Shown here piece by piece: positions 1 to 8,847 of a DNA stretch of 48,296 nt. Numbering within the stretch: the first letter of the stretch is position 1; each line of letters opens with the position of its first letter. Source of the stretch: Candidatus Uhrbacteria bacterium (lineage in GTDB: Bacteria; Patescibacteriota; Patescibacteriia; UBA9934); assembly GCA_943350635.1 (NCBI GenBank), contig CALRAI010000005.1:1-48296 (forward strand). Reading direction: 5' to 3'. The translations under genes were made by a program, and so were the position numbers. The notes under the pieces were generated by a model. It was not told the DNA's origin, searched no databases, and saw only the letters and a program-made list of their open reading frames with translations.

Positions 1-705
1 GAAGAGACATTAACAGATTTGAAAAAGAAGGTTCTTGAAGTTGGTGCAGATTTCGGGGTCGCCATTGATGGGGATGCGGATCGCATTGCGTTTGTTGATA
101 ACGAGGGATTCTCTGTTGCTGGCGACTCCACGCTTGCAGTGCTTTCAAAAGATGTTCTTTCCAAAAATCCTGGCGGGAAGATTTTATATTCCATTAATGC
201 TGGCTGGGCACTTGAGGATGCGATTCGTGCGAATGGGGGAGTTCCGGTTCCGTGTCCAGTTGGAAACACAAAAATCATCAAAACGATGCATGACGTTGCT
301 GGAATTCTTGGTGGAGAGGTTTCAAGTCATTTCTTTTTTCCAGAATTTCATAATCTTGAAGCGATAGACTTTGCTTTCTTAAAAATATTCTCTGCGTGGA
401 AGGATTTTGGAGGAACGTTCGCAGACCTGGTTCGTCCGTTGCGGTCGTATGCGAACAGCGCCGAAGTGAATATCCATACAGAGAAAGGCGACAAAGCAAT
501 CGCGGTGATTCGTGAACAATACGAACTAAAGGCATCAAACGTCATTACGATTGATGGATTGCGTTTTGAATTTGATCACGATTGGTGGTTCCTTGTTCGC
601 AAGTCAAATACCGAACCACTCATCCGAATTACCGTCGAGGCAAAAGATCGTGAGACGATGGAACGTGAACGGGACGCGCTTGTCGCGATTGTACAAAGTC
701 TATGA
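1..705 (+). CDS. Phosphomannomutase/phosphoglucomutase, C-terminal part (5' end outside window)
   Basis: Alpha-D-phosphohexomutase that moves phosphate between C6 and C1 of mannose or glucose; a cytosolic supplier of sugar-nucleotide precursors. The reading frame is open from base 1, so the N-terminal domain with the active-site serine lies upstream. Visible are the Mg2+-binding loop DGDADR (67-84), the sugar-binding loop GGEVSSH (310-330) and the C-terminal phosphate-binding motif KSNTEP followed by LIR (from 601). The sugar loop in this family usually reads GE-x-SGH; here the Gly is Ser, and the residues after it also differ from the usual pattern, so substrate preference is uncertain. The stop overlaps the murL start by four bases (ATGA), which points to coupled translation. 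Confidence 0.88.
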   Translation, partial: EETLTDLKKKVLEVGADFGVAIDGDADRIAFVDNEGFSVAGDSTLAVLSKDVLSKNPGGKILYSINAGWALEDAIRANGGVPVPCPVGNTKIIKTMHDVAGILGGEVSSHFFFPEFHNLEAIDFAFLKIFSAWKDFGGTFADLVRPLRSYANSAEVNIHTEKGDKAIAVIREQYELKASNVITIDGLRFEFDHDWWFLVRKSNTEPLIRITVEAKDRETMERERDALVAIVQSL

Positions 706-2102
706 TCCTTATCATTTCCCCCGCAAGGCAATTCATCTTCACATCCTATTCTTTTGATCGCGAAAGCGGGGAAGTGTTACTGAAATACGGGATTGACGAT
801 GAGGAGTTTGTGGAGCGATTGGTATTTCCAATTCCTTCAACCGGAATTCCGGAGGGAATCGAGGCCATGCTTGATCTCGCACTATTCACACTCCACCTCA
901 TCGCCGGCGTGAGCTACTACAAAGCGAAGTTGCCACCGTCCATTGTGGTGAAGTCGGGGGAGTTGTCTGCCGAACAGGCGGAGTTTTGGAACAAATTATA
1001 TACGTTAGGACTTGGCGAGTTCTTCTTCCGCAATGATTTAGATTTTCGGGAGTATGTGAAATTTCCGATTGGTGGGCCTGGATTGCCACGTCGGGATTAC
1101 CCTCCTCGCAATGACGGAAGTGAGACGATGTCCCACAACGACGGAAGCGAAAAGAAGTCATCGAATCTTTCGGGCGCGATTGTTCCCATCGGCGGCGGCA
1201 AGGACTCTCTCGTCGCGATCGAAATGCTGAAGTCGGCGAATATTCCATTCGATCTGTTTATGTTCGGCAATCATGCACGTATCCGCGAAGTTGCCGGCGA
1301 GGTCGGCGCGAAACTGTTCTCCGTTTCACGCACCATCGATCCAAAACTTATCGAACTCAACAAGTCCGGCGCGTGGAATGGTCATGTTCCGATTACCGCA
1401 TATGTCGGGATCGCAGCATCGATTGTGGCCTTGCTCCACGGTAAACGTGATGTCATTTTCGCGAACGAACGGAGTGCAAACTCGGGGAACACGGAAGTCG
1501 ATGGCGTCGTGATTAATCACCAATATAGCAAGAGCATTGCGGCAGAGCTCGATCTGCAGAATTATATTTCGTCATTCGTTTCGTCGGACGTTCGCATCTT
1601 TAGTCTGCTCCGACCGCTTTCCGAGCTGGACATTGCACGCAGATTCGCGGCAAACGGAAAATATTTCGGTGTTTTTTCAAGTTGTAATACAAATTACAAA
1701 CAAGGTGGAGCTCCATCCATCACGCGATGGTGCGGAAAGTGTCCAAAATGCGCATTTGTGTTTGTGATGCTTGGCGCATTTATTCCTCGCAGAAAAATGG
1801 TGGAAATGTTTGGTGAAGATCTTTTGGTGCGCGCCGATCTTTTGCAGATGTATAAGGATCTCACTGGTTACGGAACTATGAAGCCGTTCGAATGTGTTGG
1901 TGAGTTTGAAGAAGTTATCGCTGCATTTGCGCTCATTCACGGTCGTGGTGAATATGAAGATTCGCCGATGATGAAGTGGTTTGAAACCGATGTGATGTCC
2001 ACACGAAAAGACATTGATGCGTTGATCAACGGTGCATTAACTCTGTCAAAAGAACACGCAATGCCTGAAGAATATGAAGCTCTCGTCTATGCGTCTCGCT
2101 GA
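702..2102 (+). CDS. murL: MurL-like UDP-MurNAc-L-Ala-L-Glu epimerase
   Basis: Predicted to epimerise the terminal L-Glu of UDP-MurNAc-L-Ala-L-Glu to D-Glu in peptidoglycan precursor synthesis, in the cytosol and with ATP. The 466-residue product has a PP-loop-like GGGKDS motif near residue 165, an ANERSANSGN segment and a Cys-rich CGKCPKC motif, an arrangement I recognise from MurL. In Xanthomonas oryzae MurL is known to work with MurD2, and here a murD gene follows with overlap, which strongly supports the call. The start is the ATG inside the upstream stop. Residues 126-157 are an odd insertion: bases 1077-1116 match an intergenic repeat at 31161-31200 (reverse complement) in 38 of 40 positions, followed by a short duplication encoding NDGSE twice. 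It lies just before the PP-loop domain, where a surface loop could tolerate it. Confidence 0.82.
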   Translation: MILIISPARQFIFTSYSFDRESGEVLLKYGIDDEEFVERLVFPIPSTGIPEGIEAMLDLALFTLHLIAGVSYYKAKLPPSIVVKSGELSAEQAEFWNKLYTLGLGEFFFRNDLDFREYVKFPIGGPGLPRRDYPPRNDGSETMSHNDGSEKKSSNLSGAIVPIGGGKDSLVAIEMLKSANIPFDLFMFGNHARIREVAGEVGAKLFSVSRTIDPKLIELNKSGAWNGHVPITAYVGIAASIVALLHGKRDVIFANERSANSGNTEVDGVVINHQYSKSIAAELDLQNYISSFVSSDVRIFSLLRPLSELDIARRFAANGKYFGVFSSCNTNYKQGGAPSITRWCGKCPKCAFVFVMLGAFIPRRKMVEMFGEDLLVRADLLQMYKDLTGYGTMKPFECVGEFEEVIAAFALIHGRGEYEDSPMMKWFETDVMSTRKDIDALINGALTLSKEHAMPEEYEALVYASR

Positions 2103-3345
2103 TTTGTCCAATGCACTCGTCATTATTCTTGGATATGGTCGCGAAGGAAAAGCGATACATGAGGTTTTGAAATCGCATGTTCCAGCGGCGCGGATCATCG
2201 TCACCGACGAAAAAACCATCGATATTCCAGAATTTCTCTCGCTTGCCGACGTAGTCGCACTGGCGACACCCGAAACAATCGTGATCAAATCCCCAGGAAT
2301 CCCATGGCACCGCGACTACGTCATCGCCCTCCAAAACGCCGGAGCGCAGTTCACATCATCCACGAATCTTTTTCTTGCTGAGCGAAAAGGAAGGGGAACG
2401 ATTATCGGCATCACCGGAACGAAAGGAAAAAGCACCACAGCATCGCTTCTCGCTCACGTTCTTAAAACGTCTGGTCGACCCGTCGTCTTTGCGGGCAACA
2501 TCGGCGATCCTGCAATCGCACACGTCGACGACACGGCAGACACCATTTTCGTTCTTGAGATGTCGAGCTATCAACTTGCCGATCTCGCAATTGCGCCAGA
2601 CATTGCGCTCATCGTGAATCTCTACGAAGAGCACATGGATTGGCACGGCAGTGTGGAAAGCTACCACGCCGCAAAAACGCGTATTGCAGAACTGCAGATT
2701 GAGGGCGATGTGTTTGTATACAACGAGAAATTTCCGCAGCTCGCCAATCTTGCTGGTCGTGTTCGATCGACCCCGATTCCGTTCATCGATCGTGCGGATC
2801 ATTCGTTGGATGCATTAACGCTCCTCGGCGAACATAATCGCGAAAACGCAGCCGGTGTTCTTGCTGTTTGCGATGTTCTCGGTATCGATCGCGCTGTCGT
2901 CGAGTCTGCATTTTCGACATTTCAGCCTCTGCCGCATCGCATGCAAGACATTGGTATTCATCACGGCATTCATTTCATCAACGATTCTATTTCTACAACT
3001 CCTCAATCCGCACTTGCCGCGATCGACGTCTTCAACAAAGACCTCGGCGCCATCATTCTCGGTGGCCAGGACCGTGGCTATCATTTTGCCGATCTTGCAC
3101 AACGTGTGGTCGATCTTGGTATCGCAATCTACATCTTGCCAGGTGGTGATCGCATTGCCGACGCAATCGCAGCGGTCGGCGGTACATCGATTTCAATGAA
3201 AACACTCACTGAAATCGTCCAACACGTCGTTGCGCACGCCAAATCTGGCTCCGTCTGTCTCCTTTCCCCCGCATCCCCAAGTTATGGCCAATTTCTCAAT
3301 TTCGAGGATCGCGGGCAGCAATTCATTGCAGCAGTCGAAAAATAA
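2074..3345 (+). CDS. murD: UDP-N-acetylmuramoyl-L-alanine:glutamate ligase, MurD2 type
   Basis: ATP-dependent Mur ligase adding glutamate to UDP-MurNAc-L-Ala. Domains in order: Rossmann-like N-terminus (GYGREGKA), central ATPase with P-loop GTKGKST (residues 115-121), GNIGDP, EMSSYQL and NLYEEHMDWHGS, then the C-terminal ligase domain with HNRENAAG, PHRMQ and SPASPSYGQF. The segment that reads NDSKATN in classical MurD is NDSISTTP here, which I take, with the MurL neighbour, as a sign of the L-Glu-using MurD2 branch. Length, 423 residues from 2074, is close to usual. The start is either 2074 or the ATG at 2089; both lie inside murL, so translation is probably coupled. Function as a Mur ligase is secure; the L-Glu preference is inferred from context. 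Confidence 0.87.
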   Translation: MKLSSMRLADLSNALVIILGYGREGKAIHEVLKSHVPAARIIVTDEKTIDIPEFLSLADVVALATPETIVIKSPGIPWHRDYVIALQNAGAQFTSSTNLFLAERKGRGTIIGITGTKGKSTTASLLAHVLKTSGRPVVFAGNIGDPAIAHVDDTADTIFVLEMSSYQLADLAIAPDIALIVNLYEEHMDWHGSVESYHAAKTRIAELQIEGDVFVYNEKFPQLANLAGRVRSTPIPFIDRADHSLDALTLLGEHNRENAAGVLAVCDVLGIDRAVVESAFSTFQPLPHRMQDIGIHHGIHFINDSISTTPQSALAAIDVFNKDLGAIILGGQDRGYHFADLAQRVVDLGIAIYILPGGDRIADAIAAVGGTSISMKTLTEIVQHVVAHAKSGSVCLLSPASPSYGQFLNFEDRGQQFIAAVEK

Positions 3346-3357
3346 TCGAAAATTGTG

Positions 3358-3363
3358 TACACT
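3358..3363 (+). promoter_or_regulatory. -10 element of rseP, leaderless type
   Basis: TACACT ends 8 bases before the ATG at 3372, which would place the transcription start at or next to the start codon. No Shine-Dalgarno sequence is present in the 26 bases between murD and this gene. Confidence 0.5.
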
Positions 3364-3371
3364 CTTCCCAT

Positions 3372-4460
3372 ATGTTTTGGACCATTCTTCTGTTCCTCGC
3401 GTTGCTCTCGGTTTTGGTGCTTGCGCATGAACTCGGGCACTACATCGCCGCACGAAAGGCGGGGATGACGGTGGAGGAATTTGGTATTGGGTTCCCGCCA
3501 CGATTGTTCTCTTGGAAGGCGAAAACCGGAACCGTGTGGAGCATTAATGCAATTCCGCTTGGGGGATTTGTGAGAATCAAGGGAGAATCTGGCGAAGATG
3601 TTGGTGCGCCGGATAGTTTTGCAGCAAAAAGTTGGTTACGACGATTCTCCGTGGTTATTGCGGGTGTAGTGATGAATGTGGTGCTTGCGTGGGTGTTGTT
3701 TACCGCGGGGTTTATATTTGGTTTGCCGGCAGTAGTGGAAGACGGTGTTGAATCTGGAGTTACGGTAACAGATCGCGCGGTGAATATTGTGGATGTGTTG
3801 CCAGAGTCTGCGGCAGACGTTGCCGGGCTTCAAGTAGGAGACCGTGTACTCACAATCGACGGCGTTGCATACGAGGCGGGTGCTGCGGCTCGCGAAGCGT
3901 TAAAACCACACGACGACGCATCAACAATTGCGATGATGATTGCACGACACGGCGAAACACAAACAGTGCAGATCACACCACTCTTCGTGGAAGAGCTTGG
4001 TCGCAATGGTGTGGGTATTGCGTTGGTGGAGACAGGATTCATTCACTATCCCTGGTACATAGCGCCAATAAAGGGTGCACAAATTACCTACACCGCGCTG
4101 GGGGAGGTGGTGCAAGGATTTGCTGGCTTGGTTGTGGGACTTTTCCGTCAGGAGGACGTTGGCGCGAATCTTTCCGGCCCTGTGGGCATTGCGGTAATAA
4201 CCGGTCAGGTTGCTTCACTTGGTGCATCGCACTTGGTGCAGTTTGCGGCAATGTTGTCCATAAACCTCGCAGTAATGAATATTCTTCCGTTGCCTGCGCT
4301 CGACGGTGGACGTCTTGCGTTCTTGCTGTACGAGCTTATTCGCAGAAAGAAAGCCACCCTAAAGTTTGAACAAGCGGTGCACGCGATTGGTTTTGCGGGG
4401 TTGCTTCTCCTGGTAATCGTTGTTACCGTGAAAGATATTGTTCACATTTTCTTCAGTTAA
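3372..4460 (+). CDS. rseP: RIP metalloprotease, RseP/site-2 protease family (M50)
   Basis: Intramembrane zinc protease that cuts membrane-spanning substrates such as anti-sigma factors or leftover signal peptides. The zinc motif HELGH is at residues 19-23 inside the first membrane segment; a PDZ domain lies around residues 130-215; the second zinc site LDGG is near residue 310, followed by the last membrane segment. At 362 residues with one PDZ domain it matches the shorter Gram-positive/cyanobacterial form rather than the two-PDZ E. coli form. It sits between murD and pheS on the same strand, but its own -10 element suggests independent transcription. No anti-sigma factor is visible nearby, so its substrate is unknown. 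Confidence 0.9.
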   Translation: MFWTILLFLALLSVLVLAHELGHYIAARKAGMTVEEFGIGFPPRLFSWKAKTGTVWSINAIPLGGFVRIKGESGEDVGAPDSFAAKSWLRRFSVVIAGVVMNVVLAWVLFTAGFIFGLPAVVEDGVESGVTVTDRAVNIVDVLPESAADVAGLQVGDRVLTIDGVAYEAGAAAREALKPHDDASTIAMMIARHGETQTVQITPLFVEELGRNGVGIALVETGFIHYPWYIAPIKGAQITYTALGEVVQGFAGLVVGLFRQEDVGANLSGPVGIAVITGQVASLGASHLVQFAAMLSINLAVMNILPLPALDGGRLAFLLYELIRRKKATLKFEQAVHAIGFAGLLLLVIVVTVKDIVHIFFS

Positions 4461-4463
4461 TCT

Positions 4464-5531
4464 ATGCAAGACGTTCTCCTCCAATTGCAAAAAGAAGCGC
4501 TTGATGTGTTTTTGAAGGTGCAAACTCCAGAGGAGCTGGAAGCAGCTCGTGTGGAATACCTTGGGCGCAAAGGCAGGCTTGCCGAGGCAATGAAGGACTT
4601 AGCGGCGCTTGATGTTGATGCCCGACGCGACGCGGGAAAAATTGCGAACGACGTGAAACGCACCGTGGAAGCGAGTTTTGCGGCTACAGAGGCACGGATT
4701 GTGGAGTCCGCTGCGGAGGATCGTCAGGCGCAGGAATGGCTTGATGTTTCGCTTCCAGGCGTTGTGCCAGCGGTGGGGCATTTGCATCTCACCACGCAAG
4801 CGATCGACGAGATTAGCGATATTTTTGCCCACATCGGATTTGTCCGTTCCCGTCATCCAGAAGTGGACTGGGATTACTACGCATTCGAAAGTTTGAACAT
4901 GCCAAAGGAGCATCCAGCGCGCGATGAATGGGAAACATTTTTCGCAGAGGATGAGGGGGAGATTGCCTTGGGTGAAAAAGGAAAAATTGTGCTCACGCCA
5001 CACACAAGCAACGGCCAAGTACGAGAGATGGAAAAGGGAGTATTGCCAATTCGCATGATCAACATTGGAAAGTGTTACCGTCGCCAAGCAAGCGCGCGGC
5101 ACTTGCCTATGTTTCATCAGTTTGAAGGACTCATGGTAGATACGAATGTTTCAGTAACAGAACTGAAAGGTGTGTTCGATTATTTTGTGAAGCGCTATTT
5201 TGGCGCGAATCGTGAAACGCGACTACGTCCATACCATTTCCGATTTACAGAACCGAGTTTCGAATTAGATATTTCATGTGCAGTATGTGACGGAACGGGA
5301 AAAGTTGATGGAGTGAAGTGTAAATTGTGCAAAGGCGGATGGCTGGAACTTGGTGGTGCAGGCATGGTGCACCCAAATGTGCTTAAGGCCGGCGGACTCG
5401 ATCCCGATGTCTATACAGGCTTTGCGTTCGGGTGGGGTGTAGAACGCACCATGATGATGCGTTCCGGTATTAACATCGACGATATTCGCACGCTCTACAA
5501 AAACGATCTGCGATTCTTATCGCAATTCTAG
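4464..5531 (+). CDS. pheS: Phenylalanine--tRNA ligase alpha subunit
   Basis: Catalytic subunit of the (alpha-beta)2 PheRS that charges tRNA-Phe. It has a short N-terminal coiled-coil region (residues 1-90), then the class II core: GHLHLTTQAIDEI, motif 2 around KCYRRQASARHLPMFHQ, the FRFTEPSFELD strand, and motif 3 GFAFGWGVERTMM near the end. Between them a four-Cys ribbon (CAVC ... CKLC, 11 residues apart) precedes GGAGMVHPNVL; a cysteine-rich insertion here is found in many bacterial PheS proteins. The start at 4464 is 3 bases after rseP; the stop is one base before pheT, so pheST are co-transcribed. No T-box or leader peptide is seen, since there is no space for one. Confidence 0.96.
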   Translation: MQDVLLQLQKEALDVFLKVQTPEELEAARVEYLGRKGRLAEAMKDLAALDVDARRDAGKIANDVKRTVEASFAATEARIVESAAEDRQAQEWLDVSLPGVVPAVGHLHLTTQAIDEISDIFAHIGFVRSRHPEVDWDYYAFESLNMPKEHPARDEWETFFAEDEGEIALGEKGKIVLTPHTSNGQVREMEKGVLPIRMINIGKCYRRQASARHLPMFHQFEGLMVDTNVSVTELKGVFDYFVKRYFGANRETRLRPYHFRFTEPSFELDISCAVCDGTGKVDGVKCKLCKGGWLELGGAGMVHPNVLKAGGLDPDVYTGFAFGWGVERTMMMRSGINIDDIRTLYKNDLRFLSQF

Positions 5532-5532
5532 T

Positions 5533-7920
5533 ATGAATATTCTCGCTTCCTACAATTGGCTCAAAGAGCACGTACACACAAGGCTCTCTGCCGAGGACTT
5601 CGCAAAGGAGTTTTCACTGCGATCCATGAGCGTTGAATCCATTGATCGTTTGGATCAGCGTTTCGAAAATATTGTTGTTGGTGTTGTGAAATCTGTGGTA
5701 CCGCATCCCAACGCGGATCGACTTCGTATTGCAATGGTGGATATTGGAGAGAAAGAGGTTCCTGTTGTGTGTGGCGGAACGAATCTTGCAGAGAACATGC
5801 GCGTGGTGGTGGCATTGCCGGGATCCAAAGTGCGTTGGCACGGCGGAGCAGATTGGACGGAGCTCAAAAAGACAGAAATTCGTGGGGTAGAAAGCATCGG
5901 AATGATTTGTGCGCCGTCGGAAATTGGATTCGATAAAATTGCGTGTGGCGATCATGAAATCTGGGACCTTACTGCGCTAGTGGATGCTCCAGCAGGCGCT
6001 TCATTCGCCGCGGCACTCGACTGTGCGGATACACTGTTCGATATTGAGATCACCACAAATCGCCCCGACGCCATGGGAATTATCGGCTTAGCGCGAGAAG
6101 CAGCGGTGGCGGTGAATGGAGAGTTCGTTCCGGCGACAACCCTCCCCCTGCCAAGGGGGAGCAAGGAGGGGGTCTTGCGCGTCCGTCTCGAGGACTCTCG
6201 TTGCGAACGATACATGGCTGCAGTTGTTGAAGGAGTTACGGTGGGGGAGTCGCCATGGTGGTTGCAAAAGCGATTGTTGCTTGCGGGCTTGAAGCCGATC
6301 AATACGATTGTCGACATCGCGAATTACGTTGCGCTCGAACTTGGGCAGCCAATGCACGCATTCGATGCAGAGTCGATTGCTGAGAATACGATCATCGTTC
6401 GCCCTGGAGTGAAGGGAGAAAAGCTTACGCTCCTCGACGGAAAGGTGGTGGAGTTGAACGAATTGATGATTGTTATCGCAGACGCAGAGAAGCCATTGGC
6501 CATTGCGGGAATTATGGGAGGAAAGGATTCTGGAACGACCGAAAAAACAACAACGGTTATTTTTGAAGCAGCAATGTTTAATGCGCTCACCATTCGCAGA
6601 ACATCTCGAGCAATCGACGTTGCATCGGATTCGCAATTGCTCTACGAAAAAGGACTATCGCCAGAAGCATTGCCAACAGCCCTTGCACGCGCGGTGGAAC
6701 TTGCAACACAGATTGCCGGAGGAGCATTGGTAGATGTCGTGGACGTGTATCCAAAGCCTCGTGAACCAAAAGTATTTGCATTCGATCCTGAGCAGGTTCG
6801 GAGCAGAATTGGTGTGGATATTGGGGACGATGTACAGAAAGATATTCTCACAAAACTCGGATTCGACATTGCGGAGAAAAAGGGAAAGTATGCGGTAACC
6901 GTTCCGTATTGGCGCGAAGACGATATTGAGGGAAGTGTTGATTTTACGGAGGAGGTTGCGCGCATGTACGGGTATCACAATATGCCTGCGGTGCTGCCAG
7001 CGTCTCGTCCGCCAACCGCCTTCGACGACGCAACATTGGACTGGTCTTCGTGGACAAAGCGATTCTTGGCGGGTGCGGGTTTTTCCGAGTTCTTCAGCAA
7101 TTCCATGGTGAGCGTTGCGGATCTGGAAATGTATGGTGTAAGTCCAAAAGATGCACTTGCATTGTATAATCCGTTGTCCAACGATCTGACGCACATGCGA
7201 CCAACACTCATTCCTTCCGTGCTTCGAGCGGTAGAACGAAATCAGGCACTCACGTCTGCCGCAAAAGTGTTCGAGCTTGCTCGTGTGTATTGTTCGAAAG
7301 AGGGGAACATTCCAGAAGAACGCATGATGATGGTGTTTGGGGAATATGGTGTGATAGACGCAGAGGCAACATTCATGCGACTTCGTGGAACGTTAGAACA
7401 GTTTGGTGCAAAAACAGGAATCACATTTACGTTCGATCGACTCACAGACAACGATCATTGGCATAACGGCCGAACTGTTGGCATCACCATCGATGGCGTG
7501 CATGTGGGTGTGCTTGGACAGGTAGCAAGTGACTTCCAATCGTCATTCGGCATTCATCGATCGGTATTTCTTGCGGAGGTGAATCTGGAAGCGCTGTTCC
7601 CAATGATGCGTCATTCGCACCATTACCAAGCGGTGCCCGCATTTCCAGTGGTTACTCGAGATATCGCGGTATTACTGGACGAACACACGGAGTACGAAAA
7701 GATTTGCGGTGTGGTTCGCGGAGCAAAAACATTAGTGACGGATTGTCGTGTGGTAGAGACGTATCGCGGCGAAGGCATTCCTGCTGGAAAAAAGAGCGTC
7801 ACCATTGGTGTGACGTTGATGGCGCCAGATCGAACGCTTACAAGCCAGGAAGTGGATGATGTTATGACAACGGTGATTCGTGAGCTGGCACTGCGTGTCG
7901 ATGGGGTGCTCCGAGATTAA
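5533..7920 (+). CDS. pheT: Phenylalanine--tRNA ligase beta subunit
   Basis: Non-catalytic partner of PheS that binds tRNA and edits Tyr-tRNA-Phe. Domains in order: EMAP-like tRNA-binding domain (about residues 40-150), B3/B4 editing domain (about 215-385), B5 domain (about 400-475), core (485-690) and the C-terminal anticodon-binding FDX-ACB domain. Its 795 residues are normal for the family. Residues 202-215 (TTLPLPRGSKEGVL) are encoded by an inverted repeat at 6138-6176 that resembles one in miaA; it falls in the linker between the tRNA-binding and B3/B4 domains and keeps the frame. The stop overlaps the stop of the convergent gene at 7917 by three bases. Confidence 0.96.
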   Translation: MNILASYNWLKEHVHTRLSAEDFAKEFSLRSMSVESIDRLDQRFENIVVGVVKSVVPHPNADRLRIAMVDIGEKEVPVVCGGTNLAENMRVVVALPGSKVRWHGGADWTELKKTEIRGVESIGMICAPSEIGFDKIACGDHEIWDLTALVDAPAGASFAAALDCADTLFDIEITTNRPDAMGIIGLAREAAVAVNGEFVPATTLPLPRGSKEGVLRVRLEDSRCERYMAAVVEGVTVGESPWWLQKRLLLAGLKPINTIVDIANYVALELGQPMHAFDAESIAENTIIVRPGVKGEKLTLLDGKVVELNELMIVIADAEKPLAIAGIMGGKDSGTTEKTTTVIFEAAMFNALTIRRTSRAIDVASDSQLLYEKGLSPEALPTALARAVELATQIAGGALVDVVDVYPKPREPKVFAFDPEQVRSRIGVDIGDDVQKDILTKLGFDIAEKKGKYAVTVPYWREDDIEGSVDFTEEVARMYGYHNMPAVLPASRPPTAFDDATLDWSSWTKRFLAGAGFSEFFSNSMVSVADLEMYGVSPKDALALYNPLSNDLTHMRPTLIPSVLRAVERNQALTSAAKVFELARVYCSKEGNIPEERMMMVFGEYGVIDAEATFMRLRGTLEQFGAKTGITFTFDRLTDNDHWHNGRTVGITIDGVHVGVLGQVASDFQSSFGIHRSVFLAEVNLEALFPMMRHSHHYQAVPAFPVVTRDIAVLLDEHTEYEKICGVVRGAKTLVTDCRVVETYRGEGIPAGKKSVTIGVTLMAPDRTLTSQEVDDVMTTVIRELALRVDGVLRD
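6138..6176 (+). repeat. In-frame inverted repeat inside pheT (CCTCCCCCTGCCAAG family)
   Basis: The arms ccctccccctgcc and aggagggggtc are inverted copies around a short centre with its own ccccctgccaaggggg palindrome. The same opening (ccctccccctgccaagg) and closing (aggagggggtctt) occur in miaA at 23136-23205. Length 39 bases keeps the pheT frame open. Confidence 0.65.
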
Positions 7921-8801
7921 TAGCCGATCGCACAAAGGACGTCGCCCTTTTTCATTCGCATCGTTTCTTTCCACCATAAACGATAGCCGCCAACAGGTGC
8001 GACTATCGTTTTGGTTTTAGTGCGGTCGAACGACTGTGCAATGCCGATGGTTGTGCCGTTCTCGAGCGGTCGGAGAGGGTTTTGCTGCCAAATCCCATCA
8101 TAGGGCGCCGTCACATACTGAACATTCTTCATCACGATCGGCGAGGTAGCGCTCACGATTGGAGTATCAATCATTCCAAGCGTTGTCATAATCGCCTTCG
8201 TCCATTGGATATGCAGTGCGATATCGTGAGCATCACGATTTCCGCGTTGTCCCGATTCTGCGACGATATACATTTTTCCGCGACGCGCGAGCTGCGACGC
8301 TTTGTGACTCGATGAGCAAGATTCGATAAGCATGCGATCGGCGATATTCTTTTCCGCGAGGCCGTCGATAAGACTATCGGTGTCGCGATGTCCGGTACGA
8401 TGTAGCCACAAAAACGGATCCAGCCCTTCAGTAATCGCGCCGCTATGCAGGTCGATCCAACAATCGGCTTGATCGATATACGGCATGAGCGATGCAATAA
8501 TTTGTTCGGACGATGATCCGCGACTATTCCCGGGAAAAAGATATTTTGGGAATTTGCCATCAACCGGATTATGACTCGACTCATTCATAAATCCCGGCAT
8601 ATTGACGATCGGAATCACAATAATGTGACCAGAAAAGGATCGGTCGCGAAATATATCGATGAGCTGATGTGCGGCGTCGATCCCTGAATATTCATCACCA
8701 TCAACTCCAGCGGTGATGAGTAGGGTTTTTCCTGGAGCACTACCGTCGATGGAGATTGCGCCAAGATCAGAGAGCTGTGGAAGAAATCGTTTGAAAAACA
8801 T
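7917..8801 (-). CDS. Succinylglutamate desuccinylase/aspartoacylase-like hydrolase
   Basis: A zinc hydrolase of the AstE/AspA branch of the M14 fold, which typically removes an acyl or amide group from a small amino-acid derivative. Seen: AGVDGDEYSG, matching the first zinc motif G-x-H-G-x-E but with Asp at the His position; DLHSG, which carries the other metal-binding His; and VAESGQ, which may hold the general base Glu. The start is taken at 8801 (294 residues) rather than an upstream codon, because an extended -10 element lies 6 bases before it. It is divergent from the PLP enzyme at 8956 and separated by a perfect palindrome. The substrate is unknown; a joint role with the PLP enzyme in amino-acid turnover is only a guess. 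Confidence 0.7.
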   Translation of the reverse strand: MFFKRFLPQLSDLGAISIDGSAPGKTLLITAGVDGDEYSGIDAAHQLIDIFRDRSFSGHIIVIPIVNMPGFMNESSHNPVDGKFPKYLFPGNSRGSSSEQIIASLMPYIDQADCWIDLHSGAITEGLDPFLWLHRTGHRDTDSLIDGLAEKNIADRMLIESCSSSHKASQLARRGKMYIVAESGQRGNRDAHDIALHIQWTKAIMTTLGMIDTPIVSATSPIVMKNVQYVTAPYDGIWQQNPLRPLENGTTIGIAQSFDRTKTKTIVAPVGGYRLWWKETMRMKKGDVLCAIGY

Positions 8802-8807
8802 GAGAAA

Positions 8808-8816
8808 AGTGTAGCA
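8808..8816 (-). promoter_or_regulatory. Extended -10 (TGCTACACT), leaderless type
   Basis: On the minus strand TGCTACACT ends 6 bases before the ATG at 8801. This decides the start in favour of 8801 over the longer open frame, because the transcript would not include the upstream codons. Confidence 0.6.
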
Positions 8817-8847
8817 TAGGCTTGTATCGTCCGTTACACGAAATTCC

